Shown here: positions 1-10,997 of the stretch, piece after piece | Position numbering within the stretch: position 1 is the first letter of the stretch | How the letters are laid out: each line of letters starts with the position of its first letter | NCBI GenBank assembly: GCA_027946365.1 | Contig: JAPEUQ010000002.1 | Location: forward strand, 434,001-498,000 | Direction of reading: 5' to 3' | DNA: 64,000 nucleotides | Origin: Kalmusia sp. IMI 367209 | Lineage: Eukaryota > Ascomycota > Dothideomycetes > Pleosporales > Didymosphaeriaceae | Position numbers and translations under genes: made by a program | The notes under the pieces: generated by a model | Told to the model about the DNA's origin: nothing | The model's input: only the letters and a program-made list of their open reading frames with translations | Databases searched by the model: none

Positions 1-366
1 AGGAGAAAGACGCAGACAAAGGTTAAGAGAAGCGGCATATTCAACTATTGAACGAATACGCGCATTTGTCTGTCGATTAGACTGATTGAGTATTACGGTG
101 ATGCACCTATGCTAAATCCAAGCACTTCTTACAGGGTGCCCATCGTCCCGCTTACGGTCAGAGCTCTCAGGTCGCACAACGCGCAACCACAACAGACTCA
201 CTTTACAATAACTAGCGTCACATCCCACATTTGGCTCTTACAATCGCTCTTTACACACTGATTACTTGCTCACTACCGATCATGTCGCTGAGGAATCCTA
301 TATCCCCAACCTTCCCCCGACTTTCGCAGTAAAGAGCCACCTAAACGACGATTGAACAACCCAAAG
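1..366. other. No gene seen; left edge
   Basis: No credible reading frame or RNA gene is visible. The last part probably holds the promoter and 5' leader of the small plus-strand gene that follows. Confidence 0.4.
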
Positions 367-795
367 ATGATGCCATCTTCAAATAGCACCGGGAAAGCGC
401 CACTAATGGAGGATCTTGCAGTGCGAAGTCAAAGCACAACCATGGTACCCGAGGTGTACAAGTCCAAGGTCGCAGTGAAAACCCAAGTCGCAGATAACGG
501 CAAAAGCGAAAAGAGTGACAAGCCAGAGCATGTCTGGAACCGGGTTCGCCCACGGAGGATATCCGAGTCTGAAAGTCAAGTACCAAAGTCGTACAAGCCG
601 ACGGAGAACAGAGACGCGCAAATGAGCAACAGCAATGCTAGCACTATAGCTTCTGGCCAAACAAGTACGATTATGGAGAATCAAGCAAGATTTGGTCTTG
701 TGGGCGCGTTTGGTCACAAGTTCGAGAGCTGCATCGGTACTCCCAGTAAGCTAAAGGGAGGGGTCGTTGAGGAACTGATGAAGAACAAGGATTGA
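367..795 (+). CDS. Small unknown protein (142 aa)
   Basis: An unspliced frame that starts at two adjacent ATG codons (367 and 370) and ends at TGA 793-795. The frame is open a little upstream of 367, but only with a TTG codon, so I start at 367. The product is hydrophilic and rich in Ser, Lys and Thr, without signal peptide or membrane segment. The only less disordered part is the C-terminal 35 residues (around ARFGLVGAFGHKFESC). I do not recognise a family. It could be a lineage-specific gene or a chance frame; the length in a stop-rich neighbourhood and the even amino-acid use favour a real gene slightly. Confidence 0.4.
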   Translation: MMPSSNSTGKAPLMEDLAVRSQSTTMVPEVYKSKVAVKTQVADNGKSEKSDKPEHVWNRVRPRRISESESQVPKSYKPTENRDAQMSNSNASTIASGQTSTIMENQARFGLVGAFGHKFESCIGTPSKLKGGVVEELMKNKD

Positions 796-1053
796 GAAGT
801 AATATTCTGTGACATCTAAGGCCGATTATGTCTTGGATCGGAAAAGCCAATAATCTGCAACATGAGCACGGTCTAATGATGTAAGATAACAAGAAAGTAG
901 TTGGGCGGAATCTGATTTCATTCCTATGTCAGCTCGGTCTTTCTATCATAACAGACCAATCCTGAAACATGCGTCCATTCACCAGCTCCATGACCCGAAT
1001 GAACCTATGCAATGAACTCCTTTTCCTTCATCCCCCCCGTTTCTTCAATCCCT

Positions 1054-1707
1054 CTATGCCGACGCAGCGGCAGCCTTGGCCTTAGCTCCCCGAGGCTTCT
1101 GGGGTTTGGTCTCCTTCACGGGCTTCTGCGACTTGCGGATAGCCGAGGCGCGGGCGACAGCGTCCTTGCGGAGATCGGTGCGGTAGTTGCGGTTGGCGGT
1201 CGACTTTACGATGGCGGAGTAGGTCTTGCGGGTCGACCTGCTGGCCGGGATGGAAGACTGCTGGATGTGGGAGGCGGGCTGGTGGCCCTTGCCGGCCTTC
1301 TTGGTCAGGAGAACAATGCCGCCCTCCTCGCCAGGCTGGACACCGATGGCCTATAGCATAATGTCAGTCCAATGTTCTTTCTCGAGCCCCCGATTCAAAT
1401 GTTGTGCGATCGCGGTACTTCGAGAACGTACCCTGTCGTCAACTAGACCCTCATACTGCGCACAATTAGCCAAGGTTTGTGGGTTTTTGATTATATGCAG
1501 AAGCGTACCTTGCGGGAGTATGAGCCCGTCAAGTTGAGCGGATCGCGCGAGAACTGAACACCGCCGGCCTGCGTCCTCTTCACGAGGGTGGAGCTGTTGC
1601 CGCCTGCAATCCGTCAATCCTTGCTCTCCTTCATAACTCTAGTTTCTCGAGTCGAGACCACACTCACGGGTGATTTCCCAAATTAGGTCAGAAGAAAGAG
1701 TGGCCAT
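1054..1707 (-). CDS. RPL28: 60S ribosomal protein eL28
   Basis: A component of the large cytoplasmic ribosomal subunit. I rebuilt four exons on the minus strand: 1707-1668, 1603-1509, 1455-1432 and 1350-1054. They join in phase to 151 residues. The N-terminus MATLSSDLIWEITRGNSST, the middle YEGLVDDRAIGVQPGEEGG and the C-terminal block DLRKDAVARASAIRKSQKP match the eukaryotic eL28 family; the human protein has 137 residues and the same ASAI-RSQKP element. The tail is Lys/Ala rich. All donors are GTGAGT or GTACG-like. Exon 3 is a 24-base microexon encoding eight residues. Its start lies 386 bases from the divergent start of the next gene, so the two may share a promoter region. The identification is secure; exon 1 is short but begins with the expected residues. 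Confidence 0.93.
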
Positions 1708-2093
1708 TGCTGCGGTTGTCGAGTGTCGTTTTGCGGCGTCGATGTCGAAGATGCAGATGTTTGGTGTGCGATTCGCCTGTATTGCCGCTTTCGGTATGGT
1801 GATCGGGGGTGGAACAACTCCCTCCGTTGTGCACGGTCCACCATCGCTGACGACGGCCGGGTCACTAATGCGGGTGGAAGCTTGACACTCCTCAAACCCG
1901 CGGTTCCTACACAAACCTCACCACGTCTTTCGGGGTGGTCGATCAATACTAATGCAGCTTTAGCAGCTGTCGCCTTTCACTAACATCCTCTCCTATTGTT
2001 CTGTCTCCTCCATCGGCTGCAACTAGTGCGCAACCCAGCTCTCACCACTTCCGAACCACCCGAGCTATCTTACACTGGCCGTGTAATCCAACC
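1708..2093. promoter_or_regulatory. Divergent promoter region eL28 / DUF2015-like gene
   Basis: A 386-base gap between two start codons that point away from each other. The pyrimidine-rich stretch with CTCC and TCTCC runs near 1986-2060 is of the kind seen in fungal leaders. No specific factor site is called. The frames running through it are shadows without gene-like content. Confidence 0.4.
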
Positions 2094-2511
2094 ATGGCCT
2101 ACATCCTCTACTCCCTCACCTTCTTTGTGCTTGTCACTGCAACCGGTACGTATTCCCATCCTCCACGAGCTACAACACTAACAACACCCAGTCGCATACT
2201 TCACCCGCCACCACTGGCTGCACCGTCTCCCCATCCCCGAGCCCATCTACACGCGTCTCCCCACATCTTTCCGTGACGATATAGAAGCCGGTCTATCATC
2301 TTCTGCATTTGATCTCAACGCGAACCTAGAAGCCGGCGACTCGCGATCAGGACTTGATGACGCGGGGAAACGGGAGGTACAAGCTATTATGAAGAGACGA
2401 GGAGTAGATTTTGATGAAGCGCGAAGGCTGTATATGCAGGACAGGTTCAAGAAGAACAATATTGGACCGGACGGACTGCCGAGAGATCCGAAGTTTGTGA
2501 GCTTTTCGTGA
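2094..2511 (+). CDS. Small conserved fungal membrane-anchored protein (DUF2015-like)
   Basis: Two exons, 2094-2145 and 2192-2511, around a 46-base intron (GTACGT..CCCAG), give 123 residues. The first 20 residues (MAYILYSLTFFVLVTATVAY) form one hydrophobic segment, likely a signal anchor. The rest is soluble and charged, with the elements AGLSSSAFDLNANLEAGDSR, RGVDFDEARRLYMQDRFKKN and the C-terminus GPDGLPRDPKFVSFS. I recognise this pattern from a fungal family of unknown function, which I believe is Pfam DUF2015; the family name is from memory. No catalytic motif is visible. Topology would place the soluble part on one side of the ER or another membrane. The function is unknown. Confidence 0.8.
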
Positions 2512-2861
2512 GGGTAGCGAAGCATAAAGACAGGGCTAGTGTATTGATATTTATTTGCATTTTCCGGTCGTCATTTGTAGCGGGCGAGCTGCTGCTTGGA
2601 GCGGGCGTATCAGATTATTTTATTGGGGTCAAGGTTTCGGAAGAGGAGGACAGGTTTCTTCTCGCGGTCAATTTCTTTCCTTTCTTTTGTCGTAACTTTG
2701 CGTCTCTTATGTCGTATTGCTTTTCCTCTGTTATTTTTCCTCCTTTGGATACACCACTCTCATATGTGTTCGTTGTTATGTTCCGATGCGGACTACTTAG
2801 ATGTTGCCAATAATACTTGGTGCACCTCAAACCCACCGTTCCTATTCTTATCGAGCCAACC
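2512..2861. other. Convergent 3' intergenic region
   Basis: Lies between two genes that end towards each other. AT-rich and T-rich, with no gene-like frame. It probably holds both 3' untranslated regions. Confidence 0.4.
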
Positions 2862-4490
2862 TCATGCCTCTGATCCAACCCTACCTTTCCCTTTCAGATC
2901 CCACGAAAATCCCCTCACACTCCTTTTGGGATCTTTGAACCACTGCGCTGTCTTCGAACCCGTCTCGATCGGCGGCTTAGCGATGAGGAATACCAGGAGT
3001 GTGAGTGGCACCGCAACCGCAAAGTACACCCAGAACTGTGGACCTCCAGGGCCATTGTCTTGATTCATACTGAACAGGCTAGCTACGAAGCTCAGCGGGA
3101 CGAATATCAAAGCCAAAATCGTCAAGCGACTAATGTTAGTCGTCTCTGCGAAGGACTGCCGTGCATCGATAATTTGGACGAGGGAGGTCACGACGGGAAG
3201 CATATTCTCCAGCCTCCTCCCAGCGTTTCGAATGTTACTATTTATAATCTCAAAATCTTCGATAAGATGATGGATGTCGCGGCCGGCTATTGCATCGGCA
3301 GGGTCGTGTGACTTTAGTTGCCGGACTACATTGCCAACCTTATGCTGAGAGACCATGCTACGTCGCCGCCATACTTGCAAATCGCGTAGATCGGCATTGA
3401 ACTGCTCTAGCCCGGGAAGCTGTTCGCCGTGGTACTCGTACATCTTGATGCAATGCTGCATCACCGTCACATATTTCACCCATTCGGCTGCGACGATCTT
3501 TAGTGGATAAAAAGCTAGAGATTCAAGTGTAGGATTTCTAGGATCGAAACTTTGTGGTAATGCTCGTTTCCAGTAGTGGATCACTTCGGATGCCATACTG
3601 CCTCCTTGCGGAGCGGCTTGTACAGATGACCAGTCGCTGGAGAATTTAGGAGGGGAGAGGAAATCCGCGTACCCGCCGAGGAACGGACGAAGTGAGAGGC
3701 GAATCCTGCGTGCTTCGTTGTTTTTGTGGCCTGCGGGATAGTAAATATCATCGAGAGGTGGATCGACGAGCAAGATGGCTACGTAAGTAAGCGATGAGGT
3801 CATTTATCGAAATGATGGCATTGACACACCTAGCCAGAAGTCGTTGCTACGTTGAGTCTTAAGTAAAGACACAGAGTGCTGAGCGAGACCGATGTTCGCT
3901 GATCTAACAAACGCCAATTTGCGGTCGACAGTCATGTTTCGAACTATCTTCTCTCGTGGTATGTCGTCTCGATCGCAGAGAACAGGCCGATGATAGGTCG
4001 TACTCAAATAACCTGGAGAGACGAGTCTAGAGGGTAGAATTGCATCGTCTGCTGCTGGAGTATTTATATTGCTTCTTCGCGTAGTGTGCAGGTGCAGGGC
4101 GAAGAATAGTGGATCGATATCTAGACTGGATCCGAGTAGCTCGATCATATCCGGTGTTAAGTCTTCTATGATTAGGACCCTACCCTGGAGTCGATTGCCG
4201 TCTTCTTTTTTGTCTGGTTGTTGTCGCACATCCCAATAGAGAAGGTCTATATCGGGAACGATTCGAGGTATAGGAAAGTGAGTACCTTCACGAAAGTCCA
4301 GAGCCGTTATTTTACAGGCCCTTTGCAATGGCTCTCGTTCTACCCAAAAATTGAGCAGGTTGGCCAGATATGGGTTGCGTGACGTAAGGAATTCAACATA
4401 GTCGCGGTATGATCTCGCTTCCCGATGCGAGGCTCCCTTCCCTAAGCCCGAATAACGCTTCTCCAAGTCTGTGGTCTCGAATGCATCCAT
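2862..4490 (-). CDS. CorA-like Mg2+ transporter domain protein
   Basis: Two exons, 4490-3830 and 3778-2862, with a 51-base intron, give 525 residues. The C-terminal third carries a long helical region and then two adjacent membrane segments (LTILALIFVPLSFVASLFS and VYFAVAVPLTLLVFLIA) separated by SMNQDNGPGGPQ. This is the CorA layout, where the loop begins with GMN; here it reads SMN, as in many fungal CorA-like proteins. The N-terminal two thirds are a large cytoplasmic domain with few recognisable motifs, apart from a stretch (IDPLFFALHLH) that recurs in fungal members. Known CorA proteins form pentamers that carry Mg2+ or Co2+. Because the Gly of GMN is replaced, actual transport is uncertain. 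The gene is head to head with the RelA/SpoT-domain gene, 512 bases apart. Confidence 0.82.
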
Positions 4491-5002
4491 GAAATTTGGG
4501 CAATTGGAGCAGTATCAGGCTGAGTAGATGTAGGCTGCCAAAGACGTGTTTAACAACACATTCGGTGGCCGCTTCTGGTTCGTGTAACGTACTACGTGGC
4601 TTGTGTTCACGAGGACGGAGTCGGTGAGTGTGTTACTCTTTTTGATATCAGTGTATCGTTTGTGTCCATCAAGGCTAAATCGTCCTTCGCTAGGCGCGAG
4701 GCATCAGGCTACGGATGGCGGCTGTGCCCCACGCCACAGGCAACATGGAGTTACGAGGGGTGCCTCAGCCCTCCAATTATCGCACACCCCCTCTGCCTTG
4801 TGCGAATAAGGTAGTTGTTCAGCCCAAACAGAGCCTCCATAGCTGCTAGACTTATAAACTCGTCTCGTCTGATATTTCTCTCGCGAATATTACTTCTTAC
4901 TTACGACAAAGTCTCCGGATTGAATTGTACTCGACAGCTTTGCCTTTTGCAGCAATAGGAGACACCTTTTCAGAGAGCAAATCTTCACTTCAAGCTATCG
5001 GT
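4491..5002. promoter_or_regulatory. Divergent promoter region, CorA-like / RelA-SpoT genes
   Basis: Gap of 512 bases between opposing starts. A TATAAA sits at 4853-4858, about 145 bases before the plus-strand ATG; with a leader of ordinary length it could serve that gene. No other element is called. Confidence 0.35.
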
Positions 5003-6798
5003 ATGTCGAGAGAAGAGCCTAAACTAAAAGACCCCGTTGTAAATCACTCCCCAGTGGGTGCGCGTCCTACGAGTGCTATGCAACGCAAGTCACGACAGCG
5101 GACAGCACCAATAGAGCCTTCCAAAGTGATTCTAGATTTTCTCGAGAATTACAACCCATCGCATTACTATCAGGTCGCAAAGTGTGCGCGTGATTTAATC
5201 GAAAAAGAATTGAAGAAGTGGCCAGATCTGCACGTCTACGTTCATTTTCGCGCGAAGAAAGAGAAAAGCTTGAAAGAGAAGCTCAGAATGCGCGATGCTG
5301 AATGCCGATATCAAGACGTAGAGGATATTTGGAGAGATATTCACGATCTTGCTGGAGTTCGCATCATCTTGTAAGTCTAGCCATATAATGCTCTTGTACA
5401 TTGTCTACATTGGTGTGATCAGGTGCACAATACAGCTTTGGAATCACGATTGTGAACTGCACTGATTTGGGGTCCATAGGTACACACCAAGCGAAAGTCA
5501 GCGCGAGGAGGTCGAAAAGGTAATCAAGGCCATTTGGGCTGACGTACAGCGAAAAGATCACGATGGCTCAGACGATAGGACTAAATCAATGGTAAACGCA
5601 GGTATCCAGACTACAAAAGAACACCAAGCGAAGGCGAAATATCGTCGCAAACATCCCGGTTACACCGCAAGGCATTATCGCGTAAAGATGGAGAAAGTAC
5701 AAGAACGAGGAAACTATTCACATAAGCCACGAGATCGAGTGGAAATACAGGTCGTGTCTGCCTTATCGCATGCATGGGCTGAGGCAGGACACGATATTCT
5801 GTATAAAAGTCACGAATATGGTATTCCTTCTGCACAGGAAGAAATGCTCTTGGATTCTCTCAACGGACTGGTGATGTCAGGTGACATTTTGCTTGAGCAG
5901 TTTTATGGACTAGTCGCCAAACGAACGACCGCGACGTTCCAGCACCATTACGATTTCGGCATCTTTCTTCGGGAACTAGACATACTTCAACCTCAAGAAC
6001 AGGGAGATGAGAGGATAGAATTTGATGATGCAGGGCTCCAAGTACTGCTACGCTTTCTCGTAAAGACCGACAGAGATCGTCCAAATCAGGTTCGAGATGC
6101 TTTCAAAGAGTTAGGATTCCCACATGAAGGAACACTCGATCTGTATCTGAAAGACAACATATCTCCAATATTTCAACCTGCGCCAGGAATGCTTGCGATA
6201 ATATGCCTTTTCCATCACATGTTGGTAGGTCGATCAACATCCCGTCTATGTATACCATGCACTAACGACACACTCAACGTAGCCTCCGCGGTCACAGGAC
6301 AGAATTGAAGAGGTCCCGACCCGAAGACAATGCTACATCATGGTCAACGCACTCCTCCTTCTGCAAACTTTCTTCGGGAACTCCGAACTCACGAACAAAT
6401 TTTTACAGGAGACTGTTGAGATAACAGAAGATCAAAGAAAGAGTCTACACTTTATGATAACAGATACCCGGCGACAACTGGTGCTGGAGGAGAAGCCACG
6501 TGATCTCGATTACAAAGCTTACGAAGAGCGTATTCAAGGCGACATGGAGTCAGCCTGGGAGTGGTTCAACCAGGAGGCATGCAACAAAGCGTCTATCTGT
6601 GGCATTGCTTTTCGCCTTGCTCAGATGGGTGCTACGAAAGACGTGGAGTGGACGGCTTTACTAGGACGGTTGACGATTGGTCCCATTCTATCGAGGACCC
6701 CAACATCAAGTGTAGAGGGCAGCGTCGAGGGGAGCGTGGATGGTAGTGTGGATGACGGCGTTGAGGGAAAGATGACTGAATCAGGGACTATTGGATAG
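5003..6798 (+). CDS. Stand-alone RelA/SpoT (ppGpp synthetase-like) domain protein
   Basis: Three exons, 5003-5370, 5480-6224 and 6283-6798, give 542 residues. The frame is open upstream of 5003 but without ATG. Residues about 60-235 show the nucleotide-transferase (SYNTH) fold of the RelA/SpoT family: the basic loop HFRAKKEKSLKEKLRMR (Arg83 onward), DIHDLAGVRIILY (Asp115 onward), GYTARHYRV, and VEIQVVSALSHAWAEAGHD (Glu211) followed by the YK pair. In bacteria these elements bind ATP and GDP/GTP and make (p)ppGpp. No HD hydrolase domain, TGS or ACT domain is present. The C-terminal 300 residues are helical and unrecognised, and end in an acidic repeat, SSVEGSVEGSVDGSVDDGVEG-like. Fungal genomes do carry such proteins; their activity is less clear than the fold. 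Product and activity are inference from motifs. Confidence 0.85.
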
Positions 6799-7235
6799 AT
6801 ATAAGCAAACGTTTCGGAGCTTTTTGTGTAGCAAAGTCTCATTATTAACTGATTCTATCAATCATACATACATAAACATGAGTTCTGAGCATTGTATTTC
6901 GTTTGATGTGGTGCCATAGGCTGCAAAAATTGAAAAGGTCAAGCTCACGACCCGGAAGCGCAATTTCTCGAATCAAGGACAAATACTTCCAATGATGTTC
7001 ATTTATAGATACACATACCCTTTTAAACGCGATCTGATAATTACTAGATAGGCTGAGATCTCTAGGTTTGTTGATTATCGCAATACAAGAGTGGAATAGG
7101 GCTATAGGTTTTGGGAATCAATAACGGACAAGAGGACACATTTATGGTCGTTCACGTATAATTTATATACAGTACAGTAACTAAGACAAAACTCTAAGCA
7201 ATTGAATGTATCACTCTCTCACTCTCTTTCCTCTC
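6799..7235. other. Convergent 3' intergenic region
   Basis: AT-rich spacer between two converging genes. No gene or structure seen. Confidence 0.4.
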
Positions 7236-8132
7236 TTAGATCTCCGAAATGTCAGAGCCGTCTCGCCTTTGCTGAAGAGGAGCATCTCCTTGATTACCGT
7301 GGGTTCTGACGTGCTGAACAGCTTTGTCTTTTCGAATAAATCCTTGTTTGGCGAATCTGCAGGTGCTTACTGGGCAGAACCACTGTGGTCGTCCTCTATG
7401 GACCGATAACTTATGTCTTTCCAGGTCTTTCCTGTGCTTGAACCCGACACTGCTTCCACAAGAGTCGCAACGGAACAACTCATTTGAGTCCTTGCTTGCC
7501 TTTTTTGTGTATTTCAGGGGACTGATGGCGCGTTTGACAGGGTCCTGCATGCCAGAGCCATTCCAATTTTCTCGTCTAGATATTGAGTCGCGCCTCTGTC
7601 GGTATTTTGCGAACACAGATGTTGGAGTGAGCGCTTCAGACGACCGTATTGAAAATGCCGATATGTTTCTGGGTTGAGATGCGACATTGATGACAGATGA
7701 CGCTGATTCTTCGATAATGTTGTGATTTAGAATTCTATAGGCAGGTGTTGCCAGCGGATATTGTTCCGAATCTCGTTGCCAATGTGGTTCCTCTTCGGTT
7801 AACGGCGGTTGATACAGCGAAGGTTCATAATGAAAAAAATTCATAGCGCTGTCCATGTGCTCAGAAATCGGTGCTGACGCCGGAGATTCGCCAAAGCGCT
7901 GCTCATCGGGCAATAAGAAACCATAGCTCGTTGGAGCTTGTGGTGTCTCTACATGGCTCCTCTCAAATAAATCGCGCGTCGAACTTGATGGTGTGCGATC
8001 CAATAGATCTGACCAGACTGTATCAAAGCCTTGCCTCGTAAGGCTGTTTGGAAGAGTGCAGAATGATGACTGCTCGCTAAGAGGCAACTCTGACGATGAG
8101 TTGTTGAAGCTGGCGTCATAGTAACCTTGCAT
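7236..8132 (-). CDS. C2H2 zinc-finger protein, putative transcription factor
   Basis: An unspliced frame from ATG at 8132 to 7236, 298 residues. The first 210 residues are Ser/Pro/Gln/Asn rich and probably disordered. A basic stretch with PVKRAISPLKYTKK leads into two fingers at the C-terminus: CDSCGSSVGFKHRKDLERHK..H (C-x2-C..H-x4-H) and CPVSTCRFAKQGFIRKDKAV..H-x3-H (C-x4-C). Both keep all four metal ligands. The layout, an acidic disordered N-terminus followed by a terminal finger pair, is common in ascomycete regulators. Targets cannot be told. No signal peptide or membrane segment is present. The neighbours are not related in function. Confidence 0.8.
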   Translation of the reverse strand: MQGYYDASFNNSSSELPLSEQSSFCTLPNSLTRQGFDTVWSDLLDRTPSSSTRDLFERSHVETPQAPTSYGFLLPDEQRFGESPASAPISEHMDSAMNFFHYEPSLYQPPLTEEEPHWQRDSEQYPLATPAYRILNHNIIEESASSVINVASQPRNISAFSIRSSEALTPTSVFAKYRQRRDSISRRENWNGSGMQDPVKRAISPLKYTKKASKDSNELFRCDSCGSSVGFKHRKDLERHKLSVHRGRPQWFCPVSTCRFAKQGFIRKDKAVQHVRTHGNQGDAPLQQRRDGSDISEI

Positions 8133-9778
8133 GGGTAACGTATATTGATTGTGCGTTTGAAGCAGCGGCCGTAATTTTCACGAAGGCTCAAAGTCAGATG
8201 AGATGTGTTGTGATGCTGATCGTGGAGGGTCAGGAAGCCGGGCTCAGCCGCACTACGAGGCGAATTTTCCAGCCTTGTGCGATTACACGTCACACTGGGA
8301 ACAGAGCGTCTTCCTTGCCGCCGGAAACGGCCGCAAGGAACTTTGACTGAAACACAAGCGCTGATCAAAGAAAGATTCTACATGTAGGTGCTGATAGGTG
8401 TGACCCTCGCAGTCTCTGATATGATAAGATAATAAATACTGAGAATCGTACCAGTTGCCTTCTTTTATTTCAGTGCATACCCTGGGGTCTTATCATTTGC
8501 TAGCTAACGGTCAGTAGCTGCAGTTCACTCAAGTACTCCAGCAAAGGGTCCGTCCGATAGTTGAACCCTTATTCCTGTGATCGACTGTTCGATTTATTTG
8601 GCAGAATCTCGAGTCCGAAGCGTTTAAGAGATCTCGTTCCGCCCACAAGGTTCTGCTATAATTAGTCACTCGGGCAGTCGTTGGGCTCCATGTCTGCGGC
8701 CACTGCCTCATTGATCATAAGAGCCAAGCGCAGCTGGGACGCCACGTCCAAACGATTGGACCTATTCCTTGCAAAGCTATCTCATTCCTTCAATTGACCA
8801 AAGATACATTGATGGTGCTGGTAACACTAGGGTGCGCTCGGGAATGCACTGCCACGGCTGGGTAGAGATGATACAGCAATGAGGCTGGCAATAAGTGTGA
8901 ATACGCGGCGACTCAGTTGAAATAGAGGCATTCCAGGCCTGTTGAACAATTTCCATGTCTGTATTTGCTGGCTCTCCATTTTCCTCTGTCATAAAGTGAA
9001 GTTTCGACGACGTGCGCGGTCGGTTGCAAAGTCCTGACGCGCCACAGGTTTTCGTACGGGCCTCATTGCCACACAATTTCTGTTGTGCAAATGTCTATTC
9101 GCCAGTTGATCGTAATTCATTGAATCATCAAGTGAGCGCGAATGAGACGAGCAATTTGCCTCTACCGCTTACCCATTCAGCTCTAGTCAGTCTTGTCGTT
9201 GTGGCTTCTGGTCCTTGCGTGGAGTAAGCAGAGGAACGGCTCCGGGTCACCAACGAAGCCCACGTAGTCGCTGGTGCCCATGCATCTGCTCTCAGTGACT
9301 TACCTTCTTTCCGTAGGTCCTTTTCACACTCCTTCCACGACCGCCCACGCCCCATTGATAGTTTGGTGGCCTACTCAGGTCGAGCCGAGAAGACCTGAGC
9401 GCGCACAAGGTCGCGTTTTATCTTGCTCAAGCTTGACTCACTCATCATACGTGTCACAACAGCAGCTCCAGCTCCAAGCTCGCGCCTGCGGACCCCGCAG
9501 CCTCGCCGAGTGGTTCTATGCCATCGAATCCACGGCACCCCTCGACACAGAATACATACGAGAATCATAGAAGGCAATTTGGAAAAGTTTCAACAACTAC
9601 TCAAGGGAGTACGTACACTTTGTTAGTCCTTTCGTGCTACATGGCTTAGTGCGAGCGGCGTCTTTTTCAGGCATCGCCGAATGAAGCGCTCCTCCACCCG
9701 CACCACTGACTCAATTTTCGCACGCAGTGAACAAGACCGCACAAGCAGAAGCACGATATCTTATCTCGACATCTCAAA
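8133..9778. other. Intergenic stretch, no confident gene
   Basis: About 1.6 kb upstream of two diverging genes. Several short overlapping frames occur at 9270-9730. One can be made to splice (GTACGT at 9611, CAG at 9670) but each route soon hits a stop, so I call nothing. It is likely promoter plus leader sequence of the next gene. Confidence 0.3.
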
Positions 9779-10997
9779 ATGTCGCTATTAAGGCCAGTAC
9801 CATACAGCCGCACCCGCCTCGCAGGCACAGGTATGTTCTTTCCATGAAGATTGAGACTCAAATCTCATCATTCCCATCACTTCCTACATCTCAACACCCA
9901 AAATATAGCCCATAGCGGTTGTAAGCTCCTGTTTCGCTCTATGTTCTCTTTGTGCAGATGCATTATCTGTGCTTCCGCGTCCAGTTTCATGCATCCCGCT
10001 CGCTCTACAAGGATACGCCACCTTTCGGAGTCTTGATCTCGACAAACTCTCTACAGCTGATTTCACTGTGGTATAGACCGGTGCTGACAGCTTGTCAAGG
10101 TAGCGCAACGCGTAAGGAGAAGCATGACGTTCGATCGGCGCTCGCAAAAGTGTCTTGCAGTATCCCAAGTCAGAAGCTCATCGTCAGAGTGGAGTGTTGG
10201 CTACCGGATAGGTATCGGAAGAGCCGAAACAAGGAAGAGGCAATTGCGCAACTTTTAAAGCACCTCAACGAGGGACCCCTAAGACACTGCTGCAGTGACG
10301 AGGAGCGCGTCCAGGAGGCTGACCGCTTCCTTCCGTCACCAAACGGTAAAGTCTGGGGTAAGTTTGCATCAGTCTTCGATCCGAGAAGTCGACTTACATC
10401 CGATTAGTGGAATCTTGGTTCATCCCCAAGAATACAGCTATACCCACGCCCCGTAGATCCCAAGCAACCCGTAGTTCAATATCTGGCAGAGCTTCACGTC
10501 CCACCGTTTCGCATCGTCCGACCGGAAATTTGGCAATCATCGAGCACGTGGGAGGTTCTACGAATGAAACTTCATCGATTGAAACCTCCGAATCTGGTCG
10601 AATAGATAGTCTGGCCACTCTTTCGTCAACGTCCGCATCACCGGCGACCTTGCCTTCCCCAGTTTCCTCTCATCGCGACCCTCTGCCCATTCTACGCGAT
10701 TTTGAACCCAGGCAAGACACGGAGCCACCATATCATGTAGACCAACAACATGATGGCTTCATATATCGTGGGAGTGCTTTATGCCTTCGTTGCTGGACAT
10801 TTCACAGCACGGCCATCGGAGGACCGTTCCTGTTCTGGTTTCCCACACGTGGAATGGACGATACCAATCATACCACCAAAGAAGAACCCGATGGTTCATG
10901 CAGACTTCCGAGGAGGGTATTCATCGCGATCGTGGTGTGCGTTATGGCCTGGTTCGTCTTTTCTACCAACATCAGCTCACTGAGTCGCTTGTTTTGA
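9779..10997 (+). CDS. Unknown protein with C-terminal membrane anchor (312 aa)
   Basis: My model has four exons: 9779-9830, 9958-10070, 10174-10357 and 10408-10997. The phases agree at all three junctions (donors GTATGT, GTATAG and GTAAGT). The join at 10357/10408 is the firmest; it gives PSPNGKVWVESWFIPKNTAI. The product begins with a basic, Arg-rich stretch (MSLLRPVPYSRTRLAG) that could be a targeting signal, has a central Ser/Thr/Pro-rich region, and ends with one hydrophobic segment (VFIAIVVCVMAWFVFSTNI) 9 residues from the C-terminus, the layout of a tail-anchored protein. I do not recognise a family. The second intron has a weak donor, and more 5' exons are possible. Confidence 0.5.
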
